DNA of 35,019 nt from Candidatus Polarisedimenticolaceae bacterium (GCA_036376135.1 DASVAW010000001.1:1-35019); one strand, 5' to 3'; numbered from the stretch's first letter, positions 24,417 through 32,996 are shown. The notes: generated by a model not told the origin, from the sequence alone. Numbers and translations: made by a program.

Positions 24417-26378
24417 ATGCTCGAGCTCATCTGGCTGATCCCGCTGCTCCCGATCGTCGGCGTCGCGATCAACGGCCTGTTCGGGAACCGCATGTCCCGC
24501 CGCGCCGTCGGGCTCGTCGCGTGCGGCGTCGTGGCGGCGTCGTTCCTCGTCTCGCTCGGCGCCGTCCTCGAGCTCGCGGAGCTTCCCGAGCACGCGCGTT
24601 TCTCCGAGACCGAGGTGCTGGGCACCTGGCTTCCCATGGGCCCCCTCGCCGACGGCGGCGAGGCGCTGCGCGTCTCGTGGGGATTCGCCCTCGACGCCCT
24701 GTCCGCGGTGATGGTGCTGGTGGTCACCGGCGTCGGATTCCTGATCCACGTCTACGCCACGGGGTACATGGAGCACGAGGACGGGTTCGCCCGCTTCTTC
24801 GTCTACATGAACCTCTTCATGGCGATGATGCTGACGCTCGTCCTCGGCAACAACATGCTCGTGACGTTCGTCGGGTGGGAGGGGGTGGGCCTCTGCTCCT
24901 ACCTCCTGATCGGGTTCTTCTACGACCGGCCGTTCGACGAGCGCACGGGGCTCTCGTGCGCGGACGCCGGGCGGAAGGCGTTCATCGTCAACCGCATCGG
25001 CGACTTCTTCTTCATCGTCGGGATGTTGTTCCTGGCGGTGACCTACGGCACGCTGAACTACCGCCCGCTGCTCGAGGCGATCGCCGGGGCCGGGCCGGCG
25101 AGTCACGGAATGCTCGTGACCGTCGGGATCCTGCTGTTCCTCGGGGCCTGCGGCAAGTCCGCGCAGATCCCGCTGTACGTGTGGCTCCCGGACGCGATGG
25201 CGGGCCCGACGCCGGTCTCCGCGCTGATCCACGCCGCGACGATGGTCACCGCGGGCGTCTACATGGTCACGCGCATGTCGGGGCTGTACGCCCACGCCCC
25301 GGAAGCGATGTTCCTCGTCGCCTGCGTGGGCGCGGGGACCGCGATGTTCGCGGCCCTGATGGGCATCGCGGCGACCGACATCAAGAAGGTCCTGGCGTAT
25401 TCGACCGTCTCCCAGCTCGGATTCATGTTCGCGGCCGCGGGGACCGGGGCGTACGTCGCGGCGATCTTCCACCTGATGACGCACGCCTTCTTCAAGGCCC
25501 TGCTCTTCCTCGGGGCGGGATCGGTGATCCACGGCCTGCACGGCGAGCAGGACATCACCCGGATGGGCGGCCTCAAGGAGAAGATGCCGGTGACCTTCCG
25601 GACCTTCCTGATCGGCGCGATCGCGATCGCCGGGATCGTCCCGTTCGCCGGGTTCTTCTCGAAGGACGAGATCCTCTGGGGCGCGTGGTCGAGCGGGAAC
25701 AGGGCCGTCTGGGCGGTGCTCGCGATGACCGCGGGCATTACGGCGTTCTACATGTTCCGACTGGTCTTCCTGACCTTCTACGGGACGTTCCGCGGCGACC
25801 GTCACGCGTGGGACCACGCGCACGAGTCGCCGAAGTCGATGACGGTTCCGCTGATGGTCCTGGCGCTGCTCTCCTTCGTCGGCGGCTGGATCGGGATCCC
25901 CAAGGCGCTGACCGGGGTCGACGTCAACGTCTTCCATCACTGGCTCGGCCCGGCGGTCGTCGCCCCGCACGCCGCGGAGGGGGCGCACCATTCGACCCTG
26001 CTCGAGCTGTCGCTCATGGGCGCGGCCCTCGCGATCGCGGGTGCGGGGATCGGGTTCGCCTGGCACGTCTACCGCCGGAGCGAAGGGCTCGCCGACGCTC
26101 TCGCGAAGGGCTTCGGCCCGGCGTACACCCTCGTCCGCAACCTGTTCTGGGTGGACGAGCTCTACGAGGCCTGGATCCTCAAGCCCTTCTACCGCGTGAG
26201 CCGCTGGTTCACGGGATTCGACAAGTGGGTCGTGGACGGACTCGTGAACGCCTCGGGGATCGTCACGGAGATCACGGGGCAGATCGTCAAGCTCTTCCAG
26301 ACCGGGTACGTCCGCAACTACGCGCTGGCGATCCTCATCGGCGCGATCGCGGTCGTCTACTTCTTCGTGACGCTGTGA
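24417..26378 (+). CDS. nuoL: NADH-quinone oxidoreductase subunit L
   Basis: A 653-residue antiporter-like subunit (ND5 homologue), the distal proton pump, with about 16 spans including the C-terminal lateral helix and anchor. The proton-path residues are visible: the Glu in FVGWEGVGLCSYLLIGFFY, the Lys in CGKSAQIPLYVWLPDAMAGP, and the HAATMVTAGVYMVTR helix. The segment SCADAGRKAFIVNRIGDFFF and the C-terminal stretch near YRVSRWFTGFDKWVVDGLV mark it as NuoL, not NuoM. It is followed by nuoN after 16 bp. Confidence 0.96.
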   Translation: MLELIWLIPLLPIVGVAINGLFGNRMSRRAVGLVACGVVAASFLVSLGAVLELAELPEHARFSETEVLGTWLPMGPLADGGEALRVSWGFALDALSAVMVLVVTGVGFLIHVYATGYMEHEDGFARFFVYMNLFMAMMLTLVLGNNMLVTFVGWEGVGLCSYLLIGFFYDRPFDERTGLSCADAGRKAFIVNRIGDFFFIVGMLFLAVTYGTLNYRPLLEAIAGAGPASHGMLVTVGILLFLGACGKSAQIPLYVWLPDAMAGPTPVSALIHAATMVTAGVYMVTRMSGLYAHAPEAMFLVACVGAGTAMFAALMGIAATDIKKVLAYSTVSQLGFMFAAAGTGAYVAAIFHLMTHAFFKALLFLGAGSVIHGLHGEQDITRMGGLKEKMPVTFRTFLIGAIAIAGIVPFAGFFSKDEILWGAWSSGNRAVWAVLAMTAGITAFYMFRLVFLTFYGTFRGDRHAWDHAHESPKSMTVPLMVLALLSFVGGWIGIPKALTGVDVNVFHHWLGPAVVAPHAAEGAHHSTLLELSLMGAALAIAGAGIGFAWHVYRRSEGLADALAKGFGPAYTLVRNLFWVDELYEAWILKPFYRVSRWFTGFDKWVVDGLVNASGIVTEITGQIVKLFQTGYVRNYALAILIGAIAVVYFFVTL

Positions 26379-26394
26379 GCCGGACGGAGACGCG

Positions 26395-27852
26395 ATGGAA
26401 CTGACCTTCAATTGGGTCCTGGTCGCTCCGGTCGCCGTCCCGGCGATCTTCGCGCTCCTCGTCCTGCTGATGTCCCCGTTTTTCCGCGGAGCCAGCAGCC
26501 TGCTCGGCTGGACCACCGTCGCGGGACTCGCCGTGACGCTCTTCGCGACCGTGCACCTGTGGGACGACGCCGCGACCTCGGACCTCTCGACGGCCGCTGG
26601 ACTCCTGCACCTCGACCCCTTCGGCCTGGCCTTCAGCACGATCGTGATCGTGGTGGCGATGCTCAGCGCCCTCGTCTCCGTGCGGTTCCTCGAGCGGGAG
26701 GACGCCGACCACGGCGAGTTCTACGCGCTGTTCCTGATCACCGTGACCGGGATGTTGATGATGCTCAACACCCGGCACCTGATGATGATCCTCGTCGGCC
26801 TCGAGGTCTTCTCGGTCTCGCTGTACGCCCTGTGCGGGCTGACCCGCTCGCGCGTCCGCTCGATCGAGGCGGCGCTGAAGTACTTCCTGCTCGGCGCGTT
26901 CTCGTCCGGCTTCCTCGTCTACGGACTCGCGCTGATCTACGGCGCGGCCGGCTCGCTGGACCTCGCGCGGGTCGGCGAGACGGTGGCCGCCGGACCCACG
27001 CCGCTCCTCTGGATGGGGCTCGCGCTCACCTTCGTCGCCTTCGCCTTCAAGATCGCCGTCGTCCCGTTCCATCACTGGGTCCCGGACGTCTACCAGGGCG
27101 CCCCCACCAACGTCACCGGCTTCATGGCCGCGGCGACCAAGACCGTCGCCTTCGCCGCGCTCCTGCGCCTGCTCCTCGGGTCCTTCGGCGGGGAGACCGC
27201 GAGGTGGGCACCGATGATCGGGGCCTTCGCGATGTTGACGATGACCGTGGCGAACCTCGTCGCCCTCGCCCAGACCAACGTGAAGCGCCTGCTGGCCTTC
27301 TCGTCGATCTCCCATGCGGGGTACCTGCTGATCGCCGTCGTCTGCGACCGCATCGCCGGTGTGCAGGCGATCACGTTCTACCTGATCACTTACGGGTTCA
27401 TGACCGTCGGCGCCTTCGCGGTCGCGGCGGCGGTGGGGCGCGGCGACGCCGACAAGGAGACGGGGTACGACCTGGCCTCCTGGCGGGGGCTCGCCTCGCG
27501 CCGGCCGTACCTCGCCGCGGCGATGACGGTGTTCCTCGTCTCGATGGCGGGGATCCCCCCCACGGGCGGGTTCCTCGGGAAGTACCTCATCTTCCAGGCC
27601 GCCATCGAATCGAAGCTCTACACCCTCGCGATCGTCGGCGCGCTGAACGCGGTGATCGCGGCCTACTACTACCTCCGCATCGTGATCGCGATGTACATGC
27701 AGCAGCCCGACGAGGAGCCCGCTCCGTCGGCCTGGCTCGGACCCGAGACGACGATCGCCCTGGCGGTGGCCGTTTTCGCGGTGATGGCGCTCGGTCTCGT
27801 GCCGGCCCCGATCCTCACGGCGACGAAGGCGCTCGCGAGTTATCTTTCCTGA
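26395..27852 (+). CDS. nuoN: NADH-quinone oxidoreductase subunit N
   Basis: A 485-residue antiporter-like subunit (ND2 homologue), the same length as E. coli NuoN, with about 14 spans. Diagnostic regions are LVGLEVFSVSLYALCGL (proton-path Glu), EAALKYFLLGAFSSGFLVYG (a NuoN hallmark), FKIAVVPFHHWVPDVYQGAP (central Lys) and AATKTVAFAAL. GIPPTGGFLGKYLIFQAA near the C-terminus is also NuoN-specific. It directly follows nuoL, so nuoM is absent between them. The EIIA-like gene begins one base after its stop. Confidence 0.95.
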   Translation: MELTFNWVLVAPVAVPAIFALLVLLMSPFFRGASSLLGWTTVAGLAVTLFATVHLWDDAATSDLSTAAGLLHLDPFGLAFSTIVIVVAMLSALVSVRFLEREDADHGEFYALFLITVTGMLMMLNTRHLMMILVGLEVFSVSLYALCGLTRSRVRSIEAALKYFLLGAFSSGFLVYGLALIYGAAGSLDLARVGETVAAGPTPLLWMGLALTFVAFAFKIAVVPFHHWVPDVYQGAPTNVTGFMAAATKTVAFAALLRLLLGSFGGETARWAPMIGAFAMLTMTVANLVALAQTNVKRLLAFSSISHAGYLLIAVVCDRIAGVQAITFYLITYGFMTVGAFAVAAAVGRGDADKETGYDLASWRGLASRRPYLAAAMTVFLVSMAGIPPTGGFLGKYLIFQAAIESKLYTLAIVGALNAVIAAYYYLRIVIAMYMQQPDEEPAPSAWLGPETTIALAVAVFAVMALGLVPAPILTATKALASYLS

Positions 27853-27853
27853 C

Positions 27854-28306
27854 GTGACGTCCCCCCGACCCGACCTCGTCCGACTCGGACTGTTCGTCGC
27901 CGACTCCTTCGAGTTGTTCCGCACCCTCGCGTCCGAGCTCCGAGCCGCCGGCTTCGTCGCCGACGCGGACGCGGTCGCCGAGGCGCTGCGCGCCCGCGAG
28001 GCGGTGCATTCGACGGCGATCGGCGACGGCCTCGCCATGCCGCACGCCCGCACGGCGGCCGCGACGGAGCCGAGATTCGTGGCGGCGCGTCTGGGCAGGG
28101 CGCTCGACCTCGGGGCCGCCGACGGCGTTCCGGTGGACCTCGTCTTCCTGCTCGTCAGCCCCCCGTCCGACCCGGGGGCGCACGTGAAGCAGCTCGCGCT
28201 CCTCGCGCGCCGGCTTCAGGCTCCCGAGGTCGTCGAGGCGTTGCGGCGGGCCCCCGACGAAGCGAGCTTCCGAAGGGCGCTCGAGGGCGCGAAGGCGGTG
28301 GCGTAG
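27854..28306 (+). CDS. PTS EIIA type-2 (PtsN/fructose-like) domain protein
   Basis: A 150-residue single-domain protein resembling the EIIA of fructose/nitrogen-type phosphotransferase systems. The active-site region AIGDGLAMPHAR includes H64, the expected phospho-acceptor, and the following pattern (DLVFLLVSPPSDPGAHVKQLALLARRL) is the family core. PtsN-like proteins are usually regulatory, adjusting potassium transport or metabolism according to their phosphorylation; no EI, HPr or sugar permease is nearby. The GTG start follows the nuoN stop by one base, so it is very likely translated with the nuo operon, an unexpected partner. It converges on the minus-strand gene with 4 bp between. Confidence 0.82.
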   Translation: MTSPRPDLVRLGLFVADSFELFRTLASELRAAGFVADADAVAEALRAREAVHSTAIGDGLAMPHARTAAATEPRFVAARLGRALDLGAADGVPVDLVFLLVSPPSDPGAHVKQLALLARRLQAPEVVEALRRAPDEASFRRALEGAKAVA

Positions 28307-28310
28307 GCCT

Positions 28311-29174
28311 TCATCCCTCGACGATCCCCGGCGTCAGCTCCGTGAATCCGGTGACCCGCTCGACCAGCCGCTCCGCGCCGGCACCCCACGCCAGCAGCGG
28401 GGCGGGGTTGCGCGTGTGCCGGTCGTGATGCGCCTCCTCGAGATTGCCGTGATCGCTCACGACGGCGACGCGATGACGGGCGAGATCGACGCCTTCGATG
28501 CAGGCGTCCACGAGCGTTTCGACGCGGCGGGCCTGGTCGAACCGCTGATCGCGCGTGCCGCGGTGCGCCGCGAGGTCGGTGAGGAAGTACTCGTAGAGGA
28601 CGAAGTCGTGTTCGTCGAGGAGCGACGCGAGCACCCACGCCGCCGCACGCGCGTCGCGACGCTTCGAAGGGATCCCTCGCGCCTCCAGCCACTCGCCGGT
28701 GTAGTCGTGGGGGAGTGCCGCGTCGCGCGCCTCGTCGTCCTCGAGGGTTCGAAGCCGCTCCCCGGAGGCCATCACGACGCGCGTCGTTGCGCCGAACCGC
28801 CTCCGTTTCGCCTCGAAGTAGGCGCGGGGGTACGCGTTGGCGAACGCCGGCCGCGCCCCCGTGCGCACGAGCTTCAGGAACAACGACTCCCGCTCGATCA
28901 ACGGCCAGAGGCTCGGGCCGGGAAGCCCCGTCTGGTGCCGGCCGATCTCGGCCGCCGCATTGACCCCCGTGAACAACGTGGTCTGGCCGGTCGCGGACTG
29001 CGGCAAACCGGGAACGCCGAGGGTCGCGTCGAGCGGGCGGAATGCGGCACCGTCGACCGGCTCCCGTCCCGCCAGCGGCGCGAGACGCCGGATCCCGTCG
29101 GCGGCGAACGGATTCGTCTCCGGGTCGTCCCTGCCGACGCCGATGCCGTCGAGGAAGAGGAGGAGCGTGGCCAT
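28311..29174 (-). CDS. Alkaline-phosphatase-superfamily metalloenzyme (phosphoglycerate mutase-like)
   Basis: A 287-residue protein with the metal-site pattern of the iPGM/phosphopentomutase branch of the alkaline phosphatase superfamily. It shows an N-terminal Asp ligand (D9 in FLDGIGVG), LPQSATGQTTLFTG with S60 at the nucleophile position by analogy with NSEVGH of iPGM, a D-x3-H pair (D200, H204 in TDLAAHRG), SDHGN (D241, H242) and H253 in RHTRNPAPLL. It is much shorter than iPGM (about 510 residues), lacking the inserted transferase domain, so mutase activity is doubtful; a phosphatase or phosphotransferase role is more likely. No Shine-Dalgarno is evident before the ATG. It is separated from the upstream kelch gene by 78 bp on the same strand. 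The substrate is unknown. Confidence 0.75.
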   Translation of the reverse strand: MATLLLFLDGIGVGRDDPETNPFAADGIRRLAPLAGREPVDGAAFRPLDATLGVPGLPQSATGQTTLFTGVNAAAEIGRHQTGLPGPSLWPLIERESLFLKLVRTGARPAFANAYPRAYFEAKRRRFGATTRVVMASGERLRTLEDDEARDAALPHDYTGEWLEARGIPSKRRDARAAAWVLASLLDEHDFVLYEYFLTDLAAHRGTRDQRFDQARRVETLVDACIEGVDLARHRVAVVSDHGNLEEAHHDRHTRNPAPLLAWGAGAERLVERVTGFTELTPGIVEG

Positions 29175-29252
29175 CGCGCTACGCGGCGAGCAGGAGGAGA
29201 CCGCGGAGACTCCACGCGGCCTCGCTCGCCGATTCCCTCCAGGCCGCCGCGG

Positions 29253-32171
29253 TCAGGGGCAGGCGACTCCCGATGCCGCGATCTCCCCGTCGCGACTCCC
29301 GACCTGCTTCGCCGCACCGGAGTCGTAGCTCCCGGACGAACCTCCGAACGACGCCCGCACCAGGTACCAGAATCCCCCCGGCGCGGGCGCATTCCCGTCC
29401 GTGAACGAGGTCGAGGTCGTGTCGTTGGCGAGGCAGGTGCCGGTCGCCAAGACGAAGTCCCCGCCCGTCGAGCGCAGGGTCGCAAGATCGCCGCGCACGA
29501 GGTCGTAGCCCACCGCCGCCGGCGCGACGAACCAGGTGAGCCGATCCTTCGCGCCCGTCCCTCCGGCGAACAACGTCACCCGCGCCCCTGCGGGTCCGTC
29601 CGAGCAGCCGCAATACGCCTCCCCGTTGTCCCCGGGCCAGACGAGAAGGCGTGACCCCGCGGCGACGACGTCCCGATTCTGGGCGAGCCACGGTGCCTGC
29701 GGGCTCTTGGCGATGGGGGTCCATCGGTCGAGGCCGGGGTCGTAGGAGGCGTTCCCATCGCCGATGGAGCCGATCGAATAGGCACGATCACAAGCCCACT
29801 CGATCCCGCGTGGAGGGGAAGTCGTCGCGGGCTCGCCGACCTCGGTCATGGGGGTCCACGCGTCCGCGAGTGCGTCGTACGCGAACCCGCGCCAACGATT
29901 GGAGGAAGATTCCCCGAAAACGAACATCCGGAGACCCGACCACGCCGCATCGAGCGAAGCGATCTGCTGGTTGAGGGGGGCGATCGGCGACCAAGCGTTC
30001 GCCGAGGGGTCGAATCGCGCGCCCGTGTTCGGGAACCCCCCGTCGAAGCCCCCCCAGACCAGCATCGACGAGCCGGTCCAGGCGCTCGCATGGAGGGCAC
30101 GGGGCGACGGAGCTCCGCTTCCCGGAAGCGGGTTCCACGTGCCGGCCGCGGGGTCGTAGCTCCAGCCGTCGCCGAAGTACGTCGGAGTGCCGGACGTCGA
30201 ATCCCGGCCGCCGAACAGGAGCATCCTCGATCCGCTCCAGACCGCGCGGTGATCCATACGTGCGGGAACCGACGGCGTGGAGGGGATCGGCGTCCAGACG
30301 TTTGAAGCGACCGCGTACACGCCCCCCGTGTCGAGCGGAACGCCGAATGCGGTACTCCCTCCCCAGACGATCATCGCCGTGCCGGTCCATACCGCCGAAT
30401 GCAGGGTGCGGGGCGCCGCGGGCTCGTTCGTGAGGGACATCGGCGTCCACGCGTCGAGCGCGGGATCGTAGCGCCCCCCTGCGCCGAGCTCGTGCCCGCC
30501 CGTGAGATTGCCTCCCCAGATCAGGAGCTCGCTTCCACTCCAGACGGCGCTGTGCGCAACCCTGGGGAGCGGGCGGTTCGAAGGGTGCGTCGGGATCCAC
30601 GTGTCGGTTGCGGGGCGATACCGCGCGCCTGTGTCGAGCGTGTCGCTTCCGTCCTGCCCTCCCCAGACGATCGCTTCCGTTCCGCTCCAGACGAGCGTGT
30701 GCGTCACGCGCGGCGTCGGCGAGCCCGCGACGGAGAGCGGGAACCAGCGGTTCGACGCGTCGTCGTAACGCGCGCCGCCGGCCGCGAAGTCTTCGCCCTC
30801 CGTGTAGCCGCCGAAGACGATCATGTCGGTCCCGGTCCAGACTGCGGGAGCTCCGTGGCGGGCGGGAGGAGCGTTGGTCGTCATGCGCGACCAGCTGTTG
30901 GCCGCGGGGTCGTACTTCGCACCGTCGTTCAGGACCTCGCAGACGCCGGTATCCGCGTCGCAGTCGATCCCCGCCCAGACGATCATCCGGGAACCCGTCC
31001 AGACGCTCGTCGCGGCCACGCGCGGCGAAGGCGCGTTCTGCGTCGCCATCGTCGCCCATGTGTCTGCGACGGGGTCGTACCTCCCGCCCGTGTCGGTTCC
31101 CACCCTGTTCTGCGGCGTCGTGTCGCCGCCGAAGACGACCATCCGGCTTCCGGTCCACGTGGCGGCGTGGAACGAGCGGGCCGAGGGGGCACCGAGGGTC
31201 GAGGTGGGGGCCCACGTGTCCGTGGCGAGATCCCAACGGAGTCCCGTTTGGACGGGTTGGAACGTGACTCGGTCGAGACCCCCCCAGACGAGGACCCCGG
31301 AGCCCGTCCAGACGACGCTCGCACCGCTCCGTCCGTTGGCGCCGGCGGGGGCGCTACCCGACGACCAGGTGTCGGTCGTCGGGTCGTAGAAGACGTTCGG
31401 GGGGAACGAGGTCGAACTTCCGCCGCCGACGACGAGCAGGCGCGAACCGGTCCAGAAGGCGGAAGCGTCGCCTCGGGGCGCGGGTTCCCCGAGCGTGCTC
31501 ATCGGGGTCCAGGCGTCCGTGGCCGGATCGTACCGGAAGCCTCCGGGACGATCTCCCCAGATCAGCATCTCCGATCCGGTCCAGACGGCCACGTGTCCGG
31601 CCCGCCGCGTCGGGAAGTCGCGCAACATCGCCGACCAGGTGCCCGGAGTGCACGCCGCCTCCCCGATCTCCGGAATCGAGTGCCCGACGACAGGGGGCGG
31701 CGGCTCGTCGGCGACGTTCCGCGCGCGCTCGGCCCACCAGCGGTCGAAGTCGGGGGTTTCCGAGGCTGCGTACGCCCGAAGGAGCCGATCCGCGAGCAGC
31801 GGCCGGACGACGACGTCGCCGAAGGCGTCGGCGTCGTTGCCGAGGGCGGCGAGGATCTCCCGCAGTCTCGCGGGATCCTGCGTGGATCTCGCGATCCGGC
31901 CGATTTCGGCCTGGATCTCGACGGCGGCGATCGTGCGCCCGAACAGCCGCTCGAGCACGAGGACCTTCCTGTCGCCGTCGAGCAGCCGTTCGCGCAGGCT
32001 CGCGGCGGGCAGCACCCCCTCGAGCGGCGGCTTCGGGCCGGAGTTCTCCGCGGGCCAGATCCGGTGCCGCCAGTAGACCTCCTCGATCGCCCGCTGCGCC
32101 TCGACGCGCGTTTCGAACGAGGGTCCCTCCGCCGCGGCGATCGCGGCGGCGATCGCGATCGAGATGAGCAT
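29253..32171 (-). CDS. Large secreted kelch-type beta-propeller repeat protein
   Basis: A 972-residue exported protein. I chose the ATG at 32171 because GGGGGAGG lies just upstream and translation opens into a short signal peptide (MLISIAIAAAIAAAEG). Residues about 15-170 are helical. Then come repeats of roughly 55-60 residues, each with a core like AVWTGSRMIVWGG followed by RYDPATDTWTPM: I count 12 clear copies and one degraded copy, enough for two six- or seven-bladed kelch propellers. The C-terminal ~90 residues (LTWFVAPAAVGYDLVRGDL to WYLVRASFGGSSGSYD) form a fibronectin-like module common at the ends of acidobacterial secreted proteins. Its function is unknown; binding or surface display is inference. 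The lipoprotein gene lies 108 bp upstream on the same strand. Confidence 0.85.
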   Translation of the reverse strand: MLISIAIAAAIAAAEGPSFETRVEAQRAIEEVYWRHRIWPAENSGPKPPLEGVLPAASLRERLLDGDRKVLVLERLFGRTIAAVEIQAEIGRIARSTQDPARLREILAALGNDADAFGDVVVRPLLADRLLRAYAASETPDFDRWWAERARNVADEPPPPVVGHSIPEIGEAACTPGTWSAMLRDFPTRRAGHVAVWTGSEMLIWGDRPGGFRYDPATDAWTPMSTLGEPAPRGDASAFWTGSRLLVVGGGSSTSFPPNVFYDPTTDTWSSGSAPAGANGRSGASVVWTGSGVLVWGGLDRVTFQPVQTGLRWDLATDTWAPTSTLGAPSARSFHAATWTGSRMVVFGGDTTPQNRVGTDTGGRYDPVADTWATMATQNAPSPRVAATSVWTGSRMIVWAGIDCDADTGVCEVLNDGAKYDPAANSWSRMTTNAPPARHGAPAVWTGTDMIVFGGYTEGEDFAAGGARYDDASNRWFPLSVAGSPTPRVTHTLVWSGTEAIVWGGQDGSDTLDTGARYRPATDTWIPTHPSNRPLPRVAHSAVWSGSELLIWGGNLTGGHELGAGGRYDPALDAWTPMSLTNEPAAPRTLHSAVWTGTAMIVWGGSTAFGVPLDTGGVYAVASNVWTPIPSTPSVPARMDHRAVWSGSRMLLFGGRDSTSGTPTYFGDGWSYDPAAGTWNPLPGSGAPSPRALHASAWTGSSMLVWGGFDGGFPNTGARFDPSANAWSPIAPLNQQIASLDAAWSGLRMFVFGESSSNRWRGFAYDALADAWTPMTEVGEPATTSPPRGIEWACDRAYSIGSIGDGNASYDPGLDRWTPIAKSPQAPWLAQNRDVVAAGSRLLVWPGDNGEAYCGCSDGPAGARVTLFAGGTGAKDRLTWFVAPAAVGYDLVRGDLATLRSTGGDFVLATGTCLANDTTSTSFTDGNAPAPGGFWYLVRASFGGSSGSYDSGAAKQVGSRDGEIAASGVACP

Positions 32172-32279
32172 GGCGCCTCCCCCGTGCTCGTCGCCGTCGA
32201 AGGGCGACACCCATGCGGGAGGTTTACGCCGTTCGGTGTCTTCTGTAAAGGGGGAAGCCCCGACACCCGGAGCGCGCGG

Positions 32280-32924
32280 CTACCTCCTGGCCCAGCTCGC
32301 CTGGAACGGCCTCGAGACCTGCGAGACGAGCTCATCGACGAGCCCGCCGTACGCCTCGTCGGGGTTCCCCGCGTCGAAGGCGAAGTTCTTCCCGCCCCAC
32401 ACGCTCACGTGCCCCACCGACTGGCTGGAGCGACCCGAGCGGTTCCACAACGCGGCCCCGGTCTCGGTCTCGTAGAGCTGGACGTTGAGGGTCGCGTCCA
32501 CGGTGGCGGTCACGGAGCCGGAGCGGAACAACGCGTCCACGCTCACGTTGGGCTTCACGTTCGACACGACGAGATCGCCGACGATCAGCGACTTCAGCCC
32601 GTGCTTCGCGCCGATCGCCTTGACCGCCTCGGGATCGAGCGACGTGCGCCCGACCGAGCGAAGGACCTCGGCGGCGGTGCCGAGCTCGACGATCTTCACG
32701 AGTCCCTGGTCGCGTCGCGCCGCCTCGGTGAACCGGCGCGTCGCCATCGGGCCGAGTTCTCCCTTCGCCGCGGAGTCGAACCGGATGACCCCGATCGTCT
32801 CGTGCGGGTGAAGGTCGATCTGCGGGGGAACGAGGACCGGCGCGGGGCGCGCGGCCCCTCCACCACAGCCCCAGCTCAGGGCGACGAGGACGAGCAACGA
32901 CGCGGCGAGGGCGAAGCGACGCAT
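32280..32924 (-). CDS. Putative lipoprotein, possibly CsgG/LpoB-like fold
   Basis: A 214-residue protein with a signal peptide MRRFALAASLLVLVALSWGC; the Cys at position 20 probably carries the lipid, although Trp at -2 makes the lipobox (LSWGC) atypical. The mature part alternates beta strands and helices: ETIGVIRFDS, MATRRFTEAARR, LVKIVELG, AIGAKHGLKSLIVGDLVV, then strands TATVDATLNVQLYETETGAALW. This order recalls CsgG/LpoB-type periplasmic lipoproteins, but I see no decisive motif. AGGAGG upstream of ATG 32924 fixes the start over a longer open frame that runs into the region next to ssrA. It is transcribed divergently from ssrA and towards the kelch gene. Confidence 0.75.
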   Translation of the reverse strand: MRRFALAASLLVLVALSWGCGGGAARPAPVLVPPQIDLHPHETIGVIRFDSAAKGELGPMATRRFTEAARRDQGLVKIVELGTAAEVLRSVGRTSLDPEAVKAIGAKHGLKSLIVGDLVVSNVKPNVSVDALFRSGSVTATVDATLNVQLYETETGAALWNRSGRSSQSVGHVSVWGGKNFAFDAGNPDEAYGGLVDELVSQVSRPFQASWARR

Positions 32925-32982
32925 GGGATCCTCCTGCGCCGGAAGTTGGGTCCGGGGGAGAGGATGCGCAAATCCGGGGCGG

Positions 32983-32996
32983 TTGCATTCCTGCAA
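32983..32996. promoter_or_regulatory. Inverted repeat TTGCA-N4-TGCAA between lipoprotein gene and ssrA
   Basis: A perfect 5-bp inverted repeat with a 4-base spacer sits in the 127-bp region between two divergently transcribed units, about 60 bp upstream of the lipoprotein ATG and 55 bp upstream of ssrA. It could be an operator or part of a promoter; the arms are short and could occur by chance. Confidence 0.3.

Noticed and set aside
24393-26639. Antisense 748-codon frame opposite nuoL
   Set aside because: Low-complexity Arg/Glu/Asp/His shadow of a well-conserved membrane gene.
17069-27852. Possibility that NuoB, NuoI or NuoM is hidden in another frame, fused or frameshifted within the operon
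   Set aside because: The junction gaps are 2, 11 and 16 bp, the flanking proteins have normal ends, and none carries the NuoB Cys motif, ferredoxin-type CxxCxxCxxxCP pairs of NuoI, or an extra antiporter domain.
26395-27852. The last nuo gene being nuoM rather than nuoN
   Set aside because: The LKYFLLGAFSSGF, YQGAPTNVT and PPTGGFLGKY motifs and the 485-residue length are those of NuoN.
29253-32171. Tandem DNA repeat or CRISPR-like array in the kelch region
   Set aside because: The periodicity is at the protein level, with diverged DNA units of about 170-180 bp inside one open frame; there are no identical short repeats with spacers.
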